Assembly: GCA_001801815.1 (NCBI GenBank)
Contig: MGXU01000010.1
Coordinates: 521,167-585,166 of the forward strand
DNA: 64,000 nucleotides
Direction: 5' to 3'
Origin: Gammaproteobacteria bacterium RIFCSPHIGHO2_12_FULL_36_30
Lineage (GTDB): Bacteria > Pseudomonadota > Gammaproteobacteria > Coxiellales > Coxiellaceae
The notes below the pieces were generated by a model that was not told the DNA's origin, made no database searches, and was given only the letters and a program-made list of their open reading frames with translations. Each line of letters begins with the position of its first letter. Positions within the stretch are counted from its first letter, which is position 1. Both the position numbers and the translations under genes were made by a program. Of the stretch, positions 18,086 through 27,602 are shown one piece after another.

Positions 18086-19387
18086 ATGCCGCTACAGGAA
18101 GCGCTTCTATCAACTAACACTTTATACTCTGTTCGTGCTGACATTAATAAAATTGCCGAGCAAATTTGTTCTTATGTCAAAAAAATCTTAAGCGATATTT
18201 TTTCTGAAGATGTTTTAATTCCTGGACTCTTAAATTTTGTTCGCGATTTTGTATGGACATTTGTTTCGTATGATTTATTAAATGCGCGTCTTCAACAAAC
18301 AGAAGATTCAACTTTTGATGCAAAGGGTCAGTGGTTTTCGCAGCAATTATATTCGACGATTGCGATGTTTTTCACGCTGATTGCAATGGCAATATTTTAC
18401 AGAATAAAAAAACCAAGCGATGCGAATAATGAAACAAAAGAATTTCCATTTATTTTAGCAACTATTTATTTGCTTGCTGCATCAATTGCAATTTATGTTT
18501 GGGATCGCGCGCAAGTGTTGGGAATTAATGTTGCGCAAAATAAATTAAAATTATCAGAAAATAATTCGAGTTTGTTTGCTTCTTTATTCACAGGAATTGA
18601 AGGATTTTCGCAGTATTTTGTCGTTGCGTTATTACGCATTGTTAATGAAGGACATTTCGTCGACATGCAAGAAGACCCGAGATATTATCTGCGTGAATTA
18701 ATGCCACGCGTTGGATGCAGCTTAACTTTTGGCTGGCTTCCTGGTTGGTCTTGGCAATTTGTATATGCATTGTGTAGTAATAATAATAATGGCGCTGTTC
18801 CGACAAGTTTTGCGGTTGCATTTACGGTTGCATTTTTTAATTATATGAGTGTGAAGCTGAGTTTATTATTTCTGAATCGAAGTGTTGCGACAGAAAATAG
18901 TGTCGATGATGCAATTAGTATTGTGGTAAGCGAAGATAATGCTGAAATAAATAATCAACCTGCACAATCACCAGAGATTACAAATGAAACGATGATTTTT
19001 AGTGAAAAAAAGCCTGAGGAAGAAGAACAGGCTGTTCCAGAAACTATATCACCCAAAAATAATTTACTACGCACTGAATCTAGTGTAAAAAGCTTCGGTG
19101 ATCTTAAAAGAGCGAACACATCCGGACTTCTGAAACAGCAATCAGGAGACCATATTCTCCCGCCGAGAATTGAATCACAATTGAAAAAGAAATTAAGCTC
19201 ACTACGCAGAACATTAGATCCAGATAAATTAATCATTCCTGATCCAATGGATCCTGATTTTGGTCCGGTCGTGTTAGAAAAAAATAGCAGTAGTGGTTTA
19301 TACAGCACATTTCATTCTCCACAAAAAATGGAATCGCCGAAACCAGCTGAAGCAACAACAACGGTTAATAATCCTGCAGTTAGATAA
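18086..19387 (+). CDS. Orphan multi-pass membrane protein with long charged tail
   Basis: 433 residues, starting 8 bp after glnII with no clear ribosome site, so it may depend on read-through. About four membrane helices lie in the first 275 residues, for example LYSTIAMFFTLIAMAIFY (near 90), FILATIYLLAASIAIYVW (near 115) and TSFAVAFTVAFFNYMSVKLSLLFL (near 235-258). The last 170 residues are polar, proline- and serine-rich with an EEEEQ run, and probably disordered. I recognise no family. The architecture (membrane helices plus disordered C-terminus) is common among translocated effectors of intracellular bacteria, but that is only a guess. Confidence 0.7.
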   Translation: MPLQEALLSTNTLYSVRADINKIAEQICSYVKKILSDIFSEDVLIPGLLNFVRDFVWTFVSYDLLNARLQQTEDSTFDAKGQWFSQQLYSTIAMFFTLIAMAIFYRIKKPSDANNETKEFPFILATIYLLAASIAIYVWDRAQVLGINVAQNKLKLSENNSSLFASLFTGIEGFSQYFVVALLRIVNEGHFVDMQEDPRYYLRELMPRVGCSLTFGWLPGWSWQFVYALCSNNNNGAVPTSFAVAFTVAFFNYMSVKLSLLFLNRSVATENSVDDAISIVVSEDNAEINNQPAQSPEITNETMIFSEKKPEEEEQAVPETISPKNNLLRTESSVKSFGDLKRANTSGLLKQQSGDHILPPRIESQLKKKLSSLRRTLDPDKLIIPDPMDPDFGPVVLEKNSSSGLYSTFHSPQKMESPKPAEATTTVNNPAVR

Positions 19388-19441
19388 TGTACGAAAGAAA
19401 AAAGTTGCGCTGTTTAATATGAATTGAATTGGGGGAAAATA

Positions 19442-19708
19442 ATGCGGGGATTTTTTGGAAATATCCAACCAACATCAGAACATTTAAAACGATTAATAAT
19501 GTTTTTACTAATACAAGGAACATTAACCCAAAACAGCACAACTCAACCAACCGCGTCACATCACTTTGGTTCTTGCAGAGAGACTTGTTCCGCAGTTCTC
19601 ATTTTTCTTTCTGTTGCTGGAATAGGAATAATGTCACATCAACTATGCTGTCAAATCCGACTCCGGCGACAGGCTTTACGAGAAACAGATTATCTTATGA
19701 ATCCATGA
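19442..19708 (+). CDS. Small hypothetical membrane protein
   Basis: 88 residues from ATG 19442, chosen for the TGGGGG purine run 7 bp upstream. A TTG 18 bp earlier is less likely. One membrane helix is near residues 55-72 (AVLIFLSVAGIGIMSH), with Cys residues on both sides (GSCRETCS and QLCCQ). A competing longer frame (19429-19785) lacks these features. No family recognised. Confidence 0.45.
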   Translation: MRGFFGNIQPTSEHLKRLIMFLLIQGTLTQNSTTQPTASHHFGSCRETCSAVLIFLSVAGIGIMSHQLCCQIRLRRQALRETDYLMNP

Positions 19709-19759
19709 TGAAAGAGATATCATATAAAATAATATATTTTTCAATATGCTATACAATAC

Positions 19760-19843
19760 TATGTAATGCATTCCATAATTTTTGATTAAAACTATGGACT
19801 GCGATCCATAATTTTCGCTGAAAAATATGGAATGCATTCCACG
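19760..19843. repeat. Three 18-bp palindromic iterons with an exact 33-bp period
   Basis: TATGTAATGCATTCCATA (19760), TATGGACTGCGATCCATA (19793) and TATGGAATGCATTCCACG (19826) are 18-bp palindrome-like units starting exactly 33 bp apart. The 15-bp spacers are also alike (ATTTTTGATTAAAAC and ATTTTCGCTGAAAAA). The array lies between two convergent 3' ends (19708 and 19887), so it is not in an obvious promoter. Confidence 0.8.
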
Positions 19844-19886
19844 ATAATAAAAAATATATTAAATAATTTCATCCTTGAAATTATTC

Positions 19887-20354
19887 TTATACGTTTGCGC
19901 TCATCGACTGCATTTGTACGGATTGCTGCGTGGAATTTAAAGTCTGATCAAATAAAACATTAAAAACATGCCATGTACTAAAACCACTATATTTTACCGC
20001 TGTGTTTTCGAGTCCTTCCTGTGTAAATATTGCGGTTAAAACACAATTCTTTAATTCGCTCATTAAATCGGTTGCTTGATTAGCGTCGACTTTTTTAATT
20101 TCAGCAAAAATTTCTGCTGCCGAATTAAGATTGTCGAGTGAACTTAACAATTGACCGGCTGCGGCAATACTTTCCTTTTTGAAAGTTTTAAAAAGTGAGC
20201 TTTTGTATTTGTTTTGATACTGCGTTAACAAATTCACAACATCAGTTTTTAATTTTGCACTATCTGCCGAAGCAATTGCATCATTAATAATTGTTTGTTC
20301 AATTATCAACTGAATCTTTTCTTGAGAACCGTGATAATGAAATCCTCTACTCAT
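19887..20354 (-). CDS. Orphan hypothetical protein
   Basis: 155 residues, soluble and largely helical (IIEQTIINDAIASADSAKLKTDVVNLLTQYQNKY). AAGAGG lies 8 bp upstream of the ATG. No recognised motif; no signal peptide or membrane helix. The N-terminus MSRGFHYHG recalls the MSRGV and MSRLL starts of two other orphan genes in the window, which may be chance. Monocistronic, convergent to the iteron array. Confidence 0.6.
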   Translation of the reverse strand: MSRGFHYHGSQEKIQLIIEQTIINDAIASADSAKLKTDVVNLLTQYQNKYKSSLFKTFKKESIAAAGQLLSSLDNLNSAAEIFAEIKKVDANQATDLMSELKNCVLTAIFTQEGLENTAVKYSGFSTWHVFNVLFDQTLNSTQQSVQMQSMSANV

Positions 20355-20474
20355 AACATCTACCTCTTAAGTTAGTTAATTAAGCCTCATAATTGAAGCG
20401 TAGAAACAAGATAACAAAAAATTTATGATGAATATAATTCATTATTTTAATGAATTGATGAAATATTATGATCA

Positions 20475-21338
20475 TTACTTGATAGCATTTACAATTGCTG
20501 AAAAATATTTTGGCGGTTCAGGACGATCAAACCAAGCTAATGCTTGCGAAATATTGAGTGTTTTCCCGTGATTTAAAATAATTAAATCGTGTTCTGCAAT
20601 GTACGGCTTTGCAAATTCTTTTGCTAATGTTGTGTAACCAATACCAGCTGAAACTAAGAGCGCTAAATTTTCTGTGCGATTCACAAAGTACCGATTGTGT
20701 TGCGACTCATTAAATAAATCATATTTTTTGAGATAATCAAACGTCACAGTATCGGTTTGATCAAAATCAATGATGCGTTCCGTTTGAATAATTTCTTTTA
20801 ATCGCCGATTTTTCCATTTTGCAGAACCAACCAGTACATATTCTTCTGGATGTAATTTTTTATGCTGCATTTCAGGACGCAAATGTTCTTCGCGAATAAT
20901 AACTAAATCCACTAAACCCGCGCGTAATTTTTCATAACGATCATCAATATCATCTACATCAAAATGAATTAATAAATTAGGAAATGATTTCATGATTGGC
21001 AAGCAACTGGGTAAAATACGCGAACTCATAATGCTGGTTGGCGCACATAATGTTAATTCCACTTCTGTTTCGCTGCCTGTTTTTTGAATGCGCGCTAATG
21101 CTTCGCCTTCTAACGATTTCGCAGCTTGGCAATAATGTAATAATGCTTCACCTTCTTGTGTCAACGCCATCCCTCGACGTGAGCGCACAAATAATGTTAT
21201 TTTAAGTTGCTTTTCTAGAGATCGAATGCGTTGCGTCACGGCTGTTTGTGTTAAGTGAATTGCATGAGCAGCACCATGTACAGTTTTATGTTTTACAATT
21301 GCCATAAAGGCAACTAAATTGGGGCTGAGTAAACTCAT
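20475..21338 (-). CDS. LysR-family transcriptional regulator
   Basis: 287 residues. An N-terminal winged HTH (FMAIVKHKTVHGAAHAIHLTQTAVTQRIRSLEKQLKITLF, residues 10-50) precedes a substrate-binding domain starting near 90 (EVELTLCAPTSIMSSRILPSCLPIM). It is divergent from the amino-acid permease gene across 75 bp, the classical LysR arrangement, so it probably controls that transporter in response to its substrate. Confidence 0.92.
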   Translation of the reverse strand: MSLLSPNLVAFMAIVKHKTVHGAAHAIHLTQTAVTQRIRSLEKQLKITLFVRSRRGMALTQEGEALLHYCQAAKSLEGEALARIQKTGSETEVELTLCAPTSIMSSRILPSCLPIMKSFPNLLIHFDVDDIDDRYEKLRAGLVDLVIIREEHLRPEMQHKKLHPEEYVLVGSAKWKNRRLKEIIQTERIIDFDQTDTVTFDYLKKYDLFNESQHNRYFVNRTENLALLVSAGIGYTTLAKEFAKPYIAEHDLIILNHGKTLNISQALAWFDRPEPPKYFSAIVNAIK

Positions 21339-21413
21339 TTTATTTCATCGCTTTATTAATATGATTCATTATATAATTTTCAGAAATTTTAGTATAGTGC
21401 ATCTTTATAAAAA

Positions 21414-22808
21414 ATGGACAACTATTTTATGATCACCAACAAAAAAATCGGTTTATTTGTATTGATTATGTTTATCGTAGGCTCAATCGATAGCTTACGT
21501 AATATGCCATCGAATGCGATGTTTGGTGCGCCACTGATTTTCTTTTTTGTTGCAGCAGCAATCACTTTTCTAATTCCCATTGCTTTAATTTCAGCGGAAT
21601 TGACGTCATATCATCCCGATAAAAATGGTATTTACCAATGGATCAAAGAAGCGTTTGGCGATAATGTTGCGTTTATGGGAATTTGGTTGCAGTGGATTAA
21701 TACGGCGACATGGTATCCGAGTATTTTATCTTATATTGCAGGCGGTATTGCTTATTTAATTGATCCGTCGCTCACGACGAGCAAGATATTTGCGGTGATT
21801 GTGATTTTAACTGTGTTTTGGAGTTTGACATTACTCTCTGTGAAGAATTTTTCATTATCTGCGGGATTTGCAGCGTTTTGTACGGTGGCGGGATTTGTGT
21901 TGCCGTTTTGCGTAATGGCAGCATTAGCGATTATTTGGCAAGTTGAACATCATCCTGTACAAATTCATTTAAATTTACACACGTTAGTTCCGCAATTTTC
22001 AAATATTAATGATTGGATATCATTAACAACAATTATTACCGCATTTTTAGGCATGGAATTAGCAACGGTGAATGTGCAAAATATGAAAAGACCGGAAAGA
22101 AATTATCCGATTGGCGTTATTTCTGCGTCTGCGATTATTTTAGTAACGATGATTATGGGATCGCTTGCAATTGCATTTGTCATTCCGCAAAAACAAATTG
22201 GTTTGACGACGGGAATTTTTCAAACATTTGCTTATTATCTTGATGCGTTTCATTTAAAAAATTGGATTTATATTTTGAGTGCTTTAGTTGTGCTTGCAAG
22301 TATTGGCGAAATGATTAATTGGATTATTTCGCCGGCGAGAGGTTTGCAACAAGCGGCACAAACCGGAACGCTGCCGAAAAAATTAGCGGAAAATAATAAA
22401 CATGGGATGCCTGCGAATGTGCTTATTTTACAGGCTATTTTGGTGTCGGTGGTTTGTTTGGCATTTACATTATTTAAAACAATGAATGATATTTATTGGT
22501 TGTTAACGGATTTATCAACTGAATTATATGTATTAATGTATATATTAATGTTTTTAGCGGCGTTGTCTTTGCATTACAAACATCGCCATATTAAAAAACC
22601 ATTTACCATTCCGGGTGGCGCTGTGACGAAATGGATTTTGTGTTTGTTTGGTTTGTTGAGTAGTTTAATTACTTTAATTGTAGGTTTTATTCCACCGAGC
22701 GAATTAAATTTTGGAAGTGATTTGCATTATGCGTTAATTTTTGCGGGTGGAATGATTGTGTTATGCGTGCCGGGATTTATTTTTATGCGGAGAAACGTTA
22801 ACCGTTAA
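21414..22808 (+). CDS. APC-superfamily amino acid permease/antiporter
   Basis: 464 residues with about 12 membrane helices. It starts with the APC pattern KKIGLFVLIMFIVGSIDSLRNMP (helix 1 with the broken-helix binding loop), later AFLGMELATVNVQNMKRPERNYPIG (helix 6 and loop) and SPARGLQQAAQTGTLPKKLAENNKHGMP. These resemble glutamate/GABA-type antiporters. It may instead start at the ATG at 21429. Probably regulated by the divergent LysR. The last codons and stop lie in CGTTAAC-type heptamers and overlap the tatD end by 11 bp. Confidence 0.9.
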   Translation: MDNYFMITNKKIGLFVLIMFIVGSIDSLRNMPSNAMFGAPLIFFFVAAAITFLIPIALISAELTSYHPDKNGIYQWIKEAFGDNVAFMGIWLQWINTATWYPSILSYIAGGIAYLIDPSLTTSKIFAVIVILTVFWSLTLLSVKNFSLSAGFAAFCTVAGFVLPFCVMAALAIIWQVEHHPVQIHLNLHTLVPQFSNINDWISLTTIITAFLGMELATVNVQNMKRPERNYPIGVISASAIILVTMIMGSLAIAFVIPQKQIGLTTGIFQTFAYYLDAFHLKNWIYILSALVVLASIGEMINWIISPARGLQQAAQTGTLPKKLAENNKHGMPANVLILQAILVSVVCLAFTLFKTMNDIYWLLTDLSTELYVLMYILMFLAALSLHYKHRHIKKPFTIPGGAVTKWILCLFGLLSSLITLIVGFIPPSELNFGSDLHYALIFAGGMIVLCVPGFIFMRRNVNR

Positions 22809-23571
22809 TAAATAATTTTCTGAAATTTTCACTGGTTTGTTTTGCAACTGTTGCTATGGAAATATTTTTTATTTCCGCAATTTTCTCTGCAACGTATTTT
22901 ACATATTTTGGCTCGTTTGTTTTTCCACGAAATGGAACGGGTGCTAAATATGGCGAATCAGTTTCGATTAATATTTTTTCTAATGGGATATGTTTTGCAA
23001 CTTCTACTAATTCTTTTGCGTTTTTAAAAGTAATGATACCTGAAAAAGAAATATAAAAATTTAAATCAACAGCGGCGACTGCCATTTCCAATGTATCGGT
23101 GAAACAATGCATCACACCACCGATTTGATCAGCATGTTCTTCGCGCATGATATTCAATGTATCTTCGCGTGCATTGCGAGAATGAATAATTAATGGTTTT
23201 TTTGCAAGAAGTGCTGCGCGAATGTGATCGCGAAAACGTTTGCGCATGACGTCTAATTTATCAGAATTATAAAAATAATCTAAACCTGTTTCGCCGATAG
23301 CAACTACTTTTTTATGTTTCGCAAATTCAACTAATGTTTCAATTTCTAAATCATCTTCTTCCTTTTCGCTGGGGTGTGAACCGACACTGGAATAAAGATG
23401 GTCGTATTTTTCAGCTATTTTTAAGCATTTTTGTGCGGTTTCCATGTCGACCGCAACGCAGAGCATTGCGTCAACGCCAGCAGATTTTGTGTCACTCATC
23501 CAGTGATCAAAATCAGTTTCGTTTTTGTAAACGTCTAGCATGTATGGGTGGCAATGAGAATCAATAAACAT
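22798..23571 (-). CDS. tatD: TatD-family metal-dependent DNase/hydrolase
   Basis: 257 residues from ATG 23571 (MFIDSHCHPYM); the frame is open from a TTG 18 bp upstream. Metal-binding motifs appear in order: DSHCHP, IGETGLDYF, IHSRNA, HCF and ETDSPYLAP. TatD enzymes are 3'-5' DNases and hydrolases of the amidohydrolase fold, and often follow holB as here. It overlaps the holB end by 11 bp. Its own 3' end (ING, stop) is encoded in the CGTTAAC repeat shared with the convergent permease gene. Confidence 0.93.
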   Translation of the reverse strand: MFIDSHCHPYMLDVYKNETDFDHWMSDTKSAGVDAMLCVAVDMETAQKCLKIAEKYDHLYSSVGSHPSEKEEDDLEIETLVEFAKHKKVVAIGETGLDYFYNSDKLDVMRKRFRDHIRAALLAKKPLIIHSRNAREDTLNIMREEHADQIGGVMHCFTDTLEMAVAAVDLNFYISFSGIITFKNAKELVEVAKHIPLEKILIETDSPYLAPVPFRGKTNEPKYVKYVAEKIAEIKNISIATVAKQTSENFRKLFING

Positions 23572-24430
23572 AATTATTTTCCCACTCAATAAAAATATCT
23601 TCTAAACACAATTGTTGATTTAAATTAATCCCTTTCGAAATAAATAATTTTTTTTCAAATAATTTTTTAATAAATTTTTGCAATTTTTCTGGTGAAATTT
23701 TTGATGAGATTTTTGAAAGCATTTCATACGCGTCATAATTAATAATATTTTTTTTATTTGTGTTAAATTGAATGCGAGAAATATCAGAACAGATTAAAAT
23801 TAATTTTTGAAAAATAGTATCTAAATTTATTTTTGATAAAGCAGGATTAAATGTAATGGAATTTATTTTTTTATCCGAAATTTTTTCTAAATGCATTAAT
23901 AATTGATCTCGTAAAGTTAATGCATTGTCATATAAACGTAAATCAACATGCTCACTTGAGAAAAATAGTTTTTGACAACGACTAATAATAGTTGCGGGTA
24001 AAATACTTTTTTGATCATCAATTAAAAAAATAATTACTTTGCCAAAGGGTTCTTCCAATGTTTTTAATAATGCATTTGCGGCTTGAATTGGCATTGCGTC
24101 CGCAGGTGAAATGACAACAACTTGATAACCACCTGCGTGTGCTGTGCGAGATACTTTGTCGCTCATTTCGCGGATTTGATCTATTTTAATTGAATGTGAT
24201 TTTTCTTCTGGTTTTATCAGGATAAAATCGGGGTGAGAATCAGATTGTAATTGTTTGCAAGCGCGGCAAGTTCCGCATGAATGATTTTTTTCACATAATA
24301 AAATACTTGCAAATTTTTTTGCGAAGTTTGTTTTTCCTACGCCAGATATTCCTGATAATAAATAGGCATGCGAAAGTCGATTTTGTGCAAAGGCATTTTG
24401 AAGTAATTGAAATTGTGATTGTTGGTTCAT
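23561..24430 (-). CDS. holB: DNA polymerase III delta' subunit
   Basis: 289 residues. Walker A-like GISGVGKTNFAKKFA (near 26-40), a Cys4 zinc module (CEKNHSCGTCRAC, near 50-62), and the clamp-loader segment ANALLKTLEEP and ISRCQKL (SRC motif). It is part of the clamp loader that places the sliding clamp on DNA. It overlaps tmk by ATGA and precedes tatD; tmk-holB-tatD is a conserved run. Confidence 0.94.
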   Translation of the reverse strand: MNQQSQFQLLQNAFAQNRLSHAYLLSGISGVGKTNFAKKFASILLCEKNHSCGTCRACKQLQSDSHPDFILIKPEEKSHSIKIDQIREMSDKVSRTAHAGGYQVVVISPADAMPIQAANALLKTLEEPFGKVIIFLIDDQKSILPATIISRCQKLFFSSEHVDLRLYDNALTLRDQLLMHLEKISDKKINSITFNPALSKINLDTIFQKLILICSDISRIQFNTNKKNIINYDAYEMLSKISSKISPEKLQKFIKKLFEKKLFISKGINLNQQLCLEDIFIEWENNYVY

Positions 24431-25041
24431 TTTATTTTACTATCCAACGCTGCTTTAATTTGTTTTTGTGTATTCGCTAATGATCCACTTGCATCAATAA
24501 TAACAAATCGCTCTGGAAATTGTTTTGCGCGATTTAAATAAGTATTGCGAACACGATTAAAAAAATCGATTGATTCTTGTTCGATGCGATCTTTTTTTCC
24601 GCGTGATTGCATGCGCGACAATCCAATTTCAACTGGCGCATCAAGTAATAAAGTTAAATCGGGTTGCAAATTACCTTGCACAAAATCAGAAAGAATTTGT
24701 ATGCGTTCTGCAGGAATTTTTCGTCCACCGCCTTGATAGGCAAAGCTCGCATCGGTGAAACGATCTGAAACGACTGTTTTTCCAGCAGATAATGCGGGTT
24801 TTATTATTTGTGCGATGTGTTGTGCGCGTGCAGCGAACATTAATAATAATTCTGTGTCGGGAAAAATATTTTCTGATGTGTTGTGCAATAAAATTTCGCG
24901 AATTGCTTCGCCAATTTTTGTGCCGCCGGGTTCGCGCGTAAAAACACATTCTATTTTTTTTTCAGAAAAATATTTTTGAATAAATGTGAGCGCGGTGGAT
25001 TTGCCAACGCCTTCGCAGCCTTCAAGTGTGATCAATGACAT
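24427..25041 (-). CDS. tmk: Thymidylate kinase
   Basis: 204 residues. P-loop EGCEGVGKST (7-16), the DRx motif SDRFTDASFAYQGGGR (near 92-107) and a lid region RMQSRGKKDRIEQE. Phosphorylates dTMP to dTDP. Its start overlaps mltG by 20 bp and its stop overlaps holB by 4 bp, so translation is tightly coupled. Confidence 0.96.
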   Translation of the reverse strand: MSLITLEGCEGVGKSTALTFIQKYFSEKKIECVFTREPGGTKIGEAIREILLHNTSENIFPDTELLLMFAARAQHIAQIIKPALSAGKTVVSDRFTDASFAYQGGGRKIPAERIQILSDFVQGNLQPDLTLLLDAPVEIGLSRMQSRGKKDRIEQESIDFFNRVRNTYLNRAKQFPERFVIIDASGSLANTQKQIKAALDSKIK

Positions 25042-26032
25042 TTCTATATTCCTTCACTTGTATTAAATGCTCTGCATACGTTCTCGAAAAATTATGTCCA
25101 CCATTTCCAGTTGCGACGTAATATAAATAATCTGTTTGTGCAGGATGTAATGCTGCAAAAATAGATGATTGGCTTGGCATGCAAATGGGCGTTGGCGGTA
25201 GGCCATCAATTAAATACGTATTATACGGTGTTTTTGTATCTAAATCTTTTTTTGTAATGGCGCCGCCAAATGTTTTATCCAATCCGTATTGTACGGTTGG
25301 ATCAATTTGCAATCGCATATTTTTTGCTAAACGATTTATAATAACGCTCGCAATAATTGGTTTTTCTGCATCAACAGATGTTTCTTTTTCAATTAACGAT
25401 GCAACAATTAATGCTTGATATGCATTTTGATAAGGCAAATTCGGCGCGCGATTATTCCAATCGGTTTGCAAGATGCTTTGCATTTTTTGATATGCTGTTT
25501 TTAATACTGAAATATCAGTATTTCCCCACGTAAAAAAATAAGTGTCGGGATATAATAATCCTTCAACATTATTTTCAGGTGCATTTAATGCTTGTAATAA
25601 AGCGGTTTTAGGTTGATTCACGAGCGTTTGATTTAAATTATGATCACTTGCTAATGCGGTTAACACTTGATTTGTCGTCCAGCCATTCACAATTGTTAAG
25701 CGATGTTTAACTAAACCCGTTCCGTGAACCATATTTCGCAATAATGTCCACGCTGTCACGGAAGAATTAATTTCATATTCGCCGTAACGTAATTGATAAC
25801 GATCACCGCACACATCAATAAAATATTTAAATAAAGTTGCATGCTGAATTAATTGTTGTTGATGTAAATTATTCACGACAATATATGCGTCTTGATTGGG
25901 ATAAACTTTTATGGAAGTTGTTACACCACTCGAAACAAGCGGTACTCGAAAAAAATCGTGGATGACGGATGCGACGTAGAGAAAAATAAAAACGAAGGCG
26001 ATAAATAATATGTTGAATATTTTTTTTGGCAT
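25022..26032 (-). CDS. mltG: Endolytic transglycosylase MltG (YceG)
   Basis: 336 residues. One N-terminal membrane helix (IFNILFIAFVFIFLYVASVI), a LysM-like part, then the YceG catalytic region VASLIEKETSVDAEKPIIASVIINRL (with the catalytic Glu) and MRLQIDPTVQYGL, PYNTYLIDGLPPTPICMP and AALHPAQTDYLYYVATGNGGHNFSRTYAEH. It cuts nascent peptidoglycan strands at the membrane. It lies between fabF and tmk, as in many gammaproteobacteria. Confidence 0.95.
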   Translation of the reverse strand: MPKKIFNILFIAFVFIFLYVASVIHDFFRVPLVSSGVTTSIKVYPNQDAYIVVNNLHQQQLIQHATLFKYFIDVCGDRYQLRYGEYEINSSVTAWTLLRNMVHGTGLVKHRLTIVNGWTTNQVLTALASDHNLNQTLVNQPKTALLQALNAPENNVEGLLYPDTYFFTWGNTDISVLKTAYQKMQSILQTDWNNRAPNLPYQNAYQALIVASLIEKETSVDAEKPIIASVIINRLAKNMRLQIDPTVQYGLDKTFGGAITKKDLDTKTPYNTYLIDGLPPTPICMPSQSSIFAALHPAQTDYLYYVATGNGGHNFSRTYAEHLIQVKEYRNVIDHT

Positions 26033-26043
26033 CTGAAATTTAA

Positions 26044-27282
26044 TTATTTGTTGTATTTCTTAAATATCAGACTACCATTCGTGCCGCCAAATCCAAAGGA
26101 ATTTGAGACAACAACATCGATTTTTGCTTGACGCGCATGATGCGGAACTAAATCTATGTCACATCCTTCATCAGGATTATCAAGATTAATTGTGGGTGGC
26201 GCAACTTGATCGCGAATTGCCAATATCGAAAAAATTGCTTCGACCGCACCCGCCGCGCCGAGCAAATGTCCTGTCATCGATTTTGTTGAACTTGTCATAC
26301 ATTTGTATGCGTGATCGCCCAACGCTTTTTTAATTGCTAATATTTCCAATGTATCCGCCATTGTCGATGTGCCATGCGCATTCACATAATCAACTTGATC
26401 TGGATTTAATTTTGCATCATGCAATGCATTAATAATTGCTTGTGATGTGCCACGTGCATTTGGCTCTGGCGCAGTAGTATGAAATGCATCTGCACTCATT
26501 CCAAACCCTGCTAATTCAGCGTAAATTTTCGCACCGCGTTTTTTGGCGTGTTCTAATTCTTCTAAAACTAAAATACCTGCGCCTTCACCCAATACAAATC
26601 CATCACGATCTTTATCCCACGGACGACTTGCTTTTGTTGGCGCATCATTTCGTGTAGATAATGCTTTAATAATATTAAATCCACCGATGCCTAATTCTGT
26701 TGTGACCATTTCAACGCCACCTGCAACCATTACATCAGCATCGCCATACGCAATCATACGTGCAGCTTCGCCAATATTATGCGAACCAGTTGTGCATGCG
26801 GTAACAATAGAAATATTTGGACCTTGCAAATTGTGTTTCATCGACACAATTCCAGGCGCCATATTAATAATTGCACCGATAATAAAAAATGGAGAAATTT
26901 TTCGCGGACCACCTTCAACAAAAGCGTCGCGATTTCGTTCGATTTGACCAAGACCACCAATTCCAGAACCAATTGCGCAACCTGCACGCAATGCTAATTC
27001 ATCAGTGATAATCAAACCAGAATCTAAAATCGCTTGTCGCGCTGCTTCTGCTGCAAATAATACGAATGTATCAAAACGTCGCGCTTCTTTTACATCAACT
27101 GCAAGCGATGGATCAAAATTTTTAACTTCCGCTGCGATGTGTGTTGGCATAACCGACGCATCAAAACGTGTGATGGGCGCGACGCCGCTTTTTCCGGCTA
27201 AAATCGCTTTCCACGTTTCATCCACTGAATTTCCCAGTGGACTTAACATTCCCATTCCAGTTACAACGACTCGTCTTTTCAT
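26044..27282 (-). CDS. fabF: Beta-ketoacyl-ACP synthase II
   Basis: 412 residues. Thiolase-fold condensing enzyme with nucleophile Cys in [10 protein letters not shown] (near 164), [11 protein letters not shown] and [11 protein letters not shown] (the two catalytic His), and a C-terminal [10 protein letters not shown]. Elongates acyl-ACP in type II fatty-acid synthesis. It starts 16 bp after acpP. Confidence 0.97.
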   Translation of the reverse strand: MKRRVVVTGMGMLSPLGNSVDETWKAILAGKSGVAPITRFDASVMPTHIAAEVKNFDPSLAVDVKEARRFDTFVLFAAEAARQAILDSGLIITDELALRAGCAIGSGIGGLGQIERNRDAFVEGGPRKISPFFIIGAIINMAPGIVSMKHNLQGPNISIVTACTTGSHNIGEAARMIAYGDADVMVAGGVEMVTTELGIGGFNIIKALSTRNDAPTKASRPWDKDRDGFVLGEGAGILVLEELEHAKKRGAKIYAELAGFGMSADAFHTTAPEPNARGTSQAIINALHDAKLNPDQVDYVNAHGTSTMADTLEILAIKKALGDHAYKCMTSSTKSMTGHLLGAAGAVEAIFSILAIRDQVAPPTINLDNPDEGCDIDLVPHHARQAKIDVVVSNSFGFGGTNGSLIFKKYNK

Positions 27283-27298
27283 TCAATTACTCGCATCA

Positions 27299-27538
27299 TT
27301 AAGCAGCGCGCTTTTTGACAAAATCAATTGCCTGTTGAATCGTAGTAATTTTTTCAGCTTCTTCATCTTTGATTTCAACATCAAATTCTTCTTCCAAAGC
27401 CATCACTAATTCAACTGTATCTAATGAATCTGCGCCTAAATCATCAACAAAAGACGCATCATTTTTTACTTCATCTTCTTTCACGCCTAATTGTTCAATC
27501 ACAATTTTCTTAACGCGATCTTCGATACTTGCTGCCAT
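27299..27538 (-). CDS. acpP: Acyl carrier protein
   Basis: 79 residues, acidic, with the phosphopantetheine Ser in [18 protein letters not shown] (near 37-39). AGAGGAA lies upstream of the ATG. Central acyl carrier for fatty-acid synthesis, and possibly a donor for other acyl-using pathways. Confidence 0.98.
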   Translation of the reverse strand: MAASIEDRVKKIVIEQLGVKEDEVKNDASFVDDLGADSLDTVELVMALEEEFDVEIKDEEAEKITTIQQAIDFVKKRAA

Positions 27539-27602
27539 TGTCTTATTCCTCTGTTAATAAAAAATTAATCTGTATTTTATCCGAAAACGCGAATTTTATC
27601 AC

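Noticed and set aside
19429-19785. 118-residue frame overlapping the small membrane protein gene
   Set aside because: Asn/Thr-rich with no ribosome site or motif, runs into the iteron array; the 88-residue frame with a better ribosome site and a membrane helix is preferred, though neither is certain.
19760-19843. Possible CRISPR-like or tRNA-related repeat
   Set aside because: The period of 33 bp is made of a palindrome plus a similar, not variable, spacer; no cas genes and only three units.
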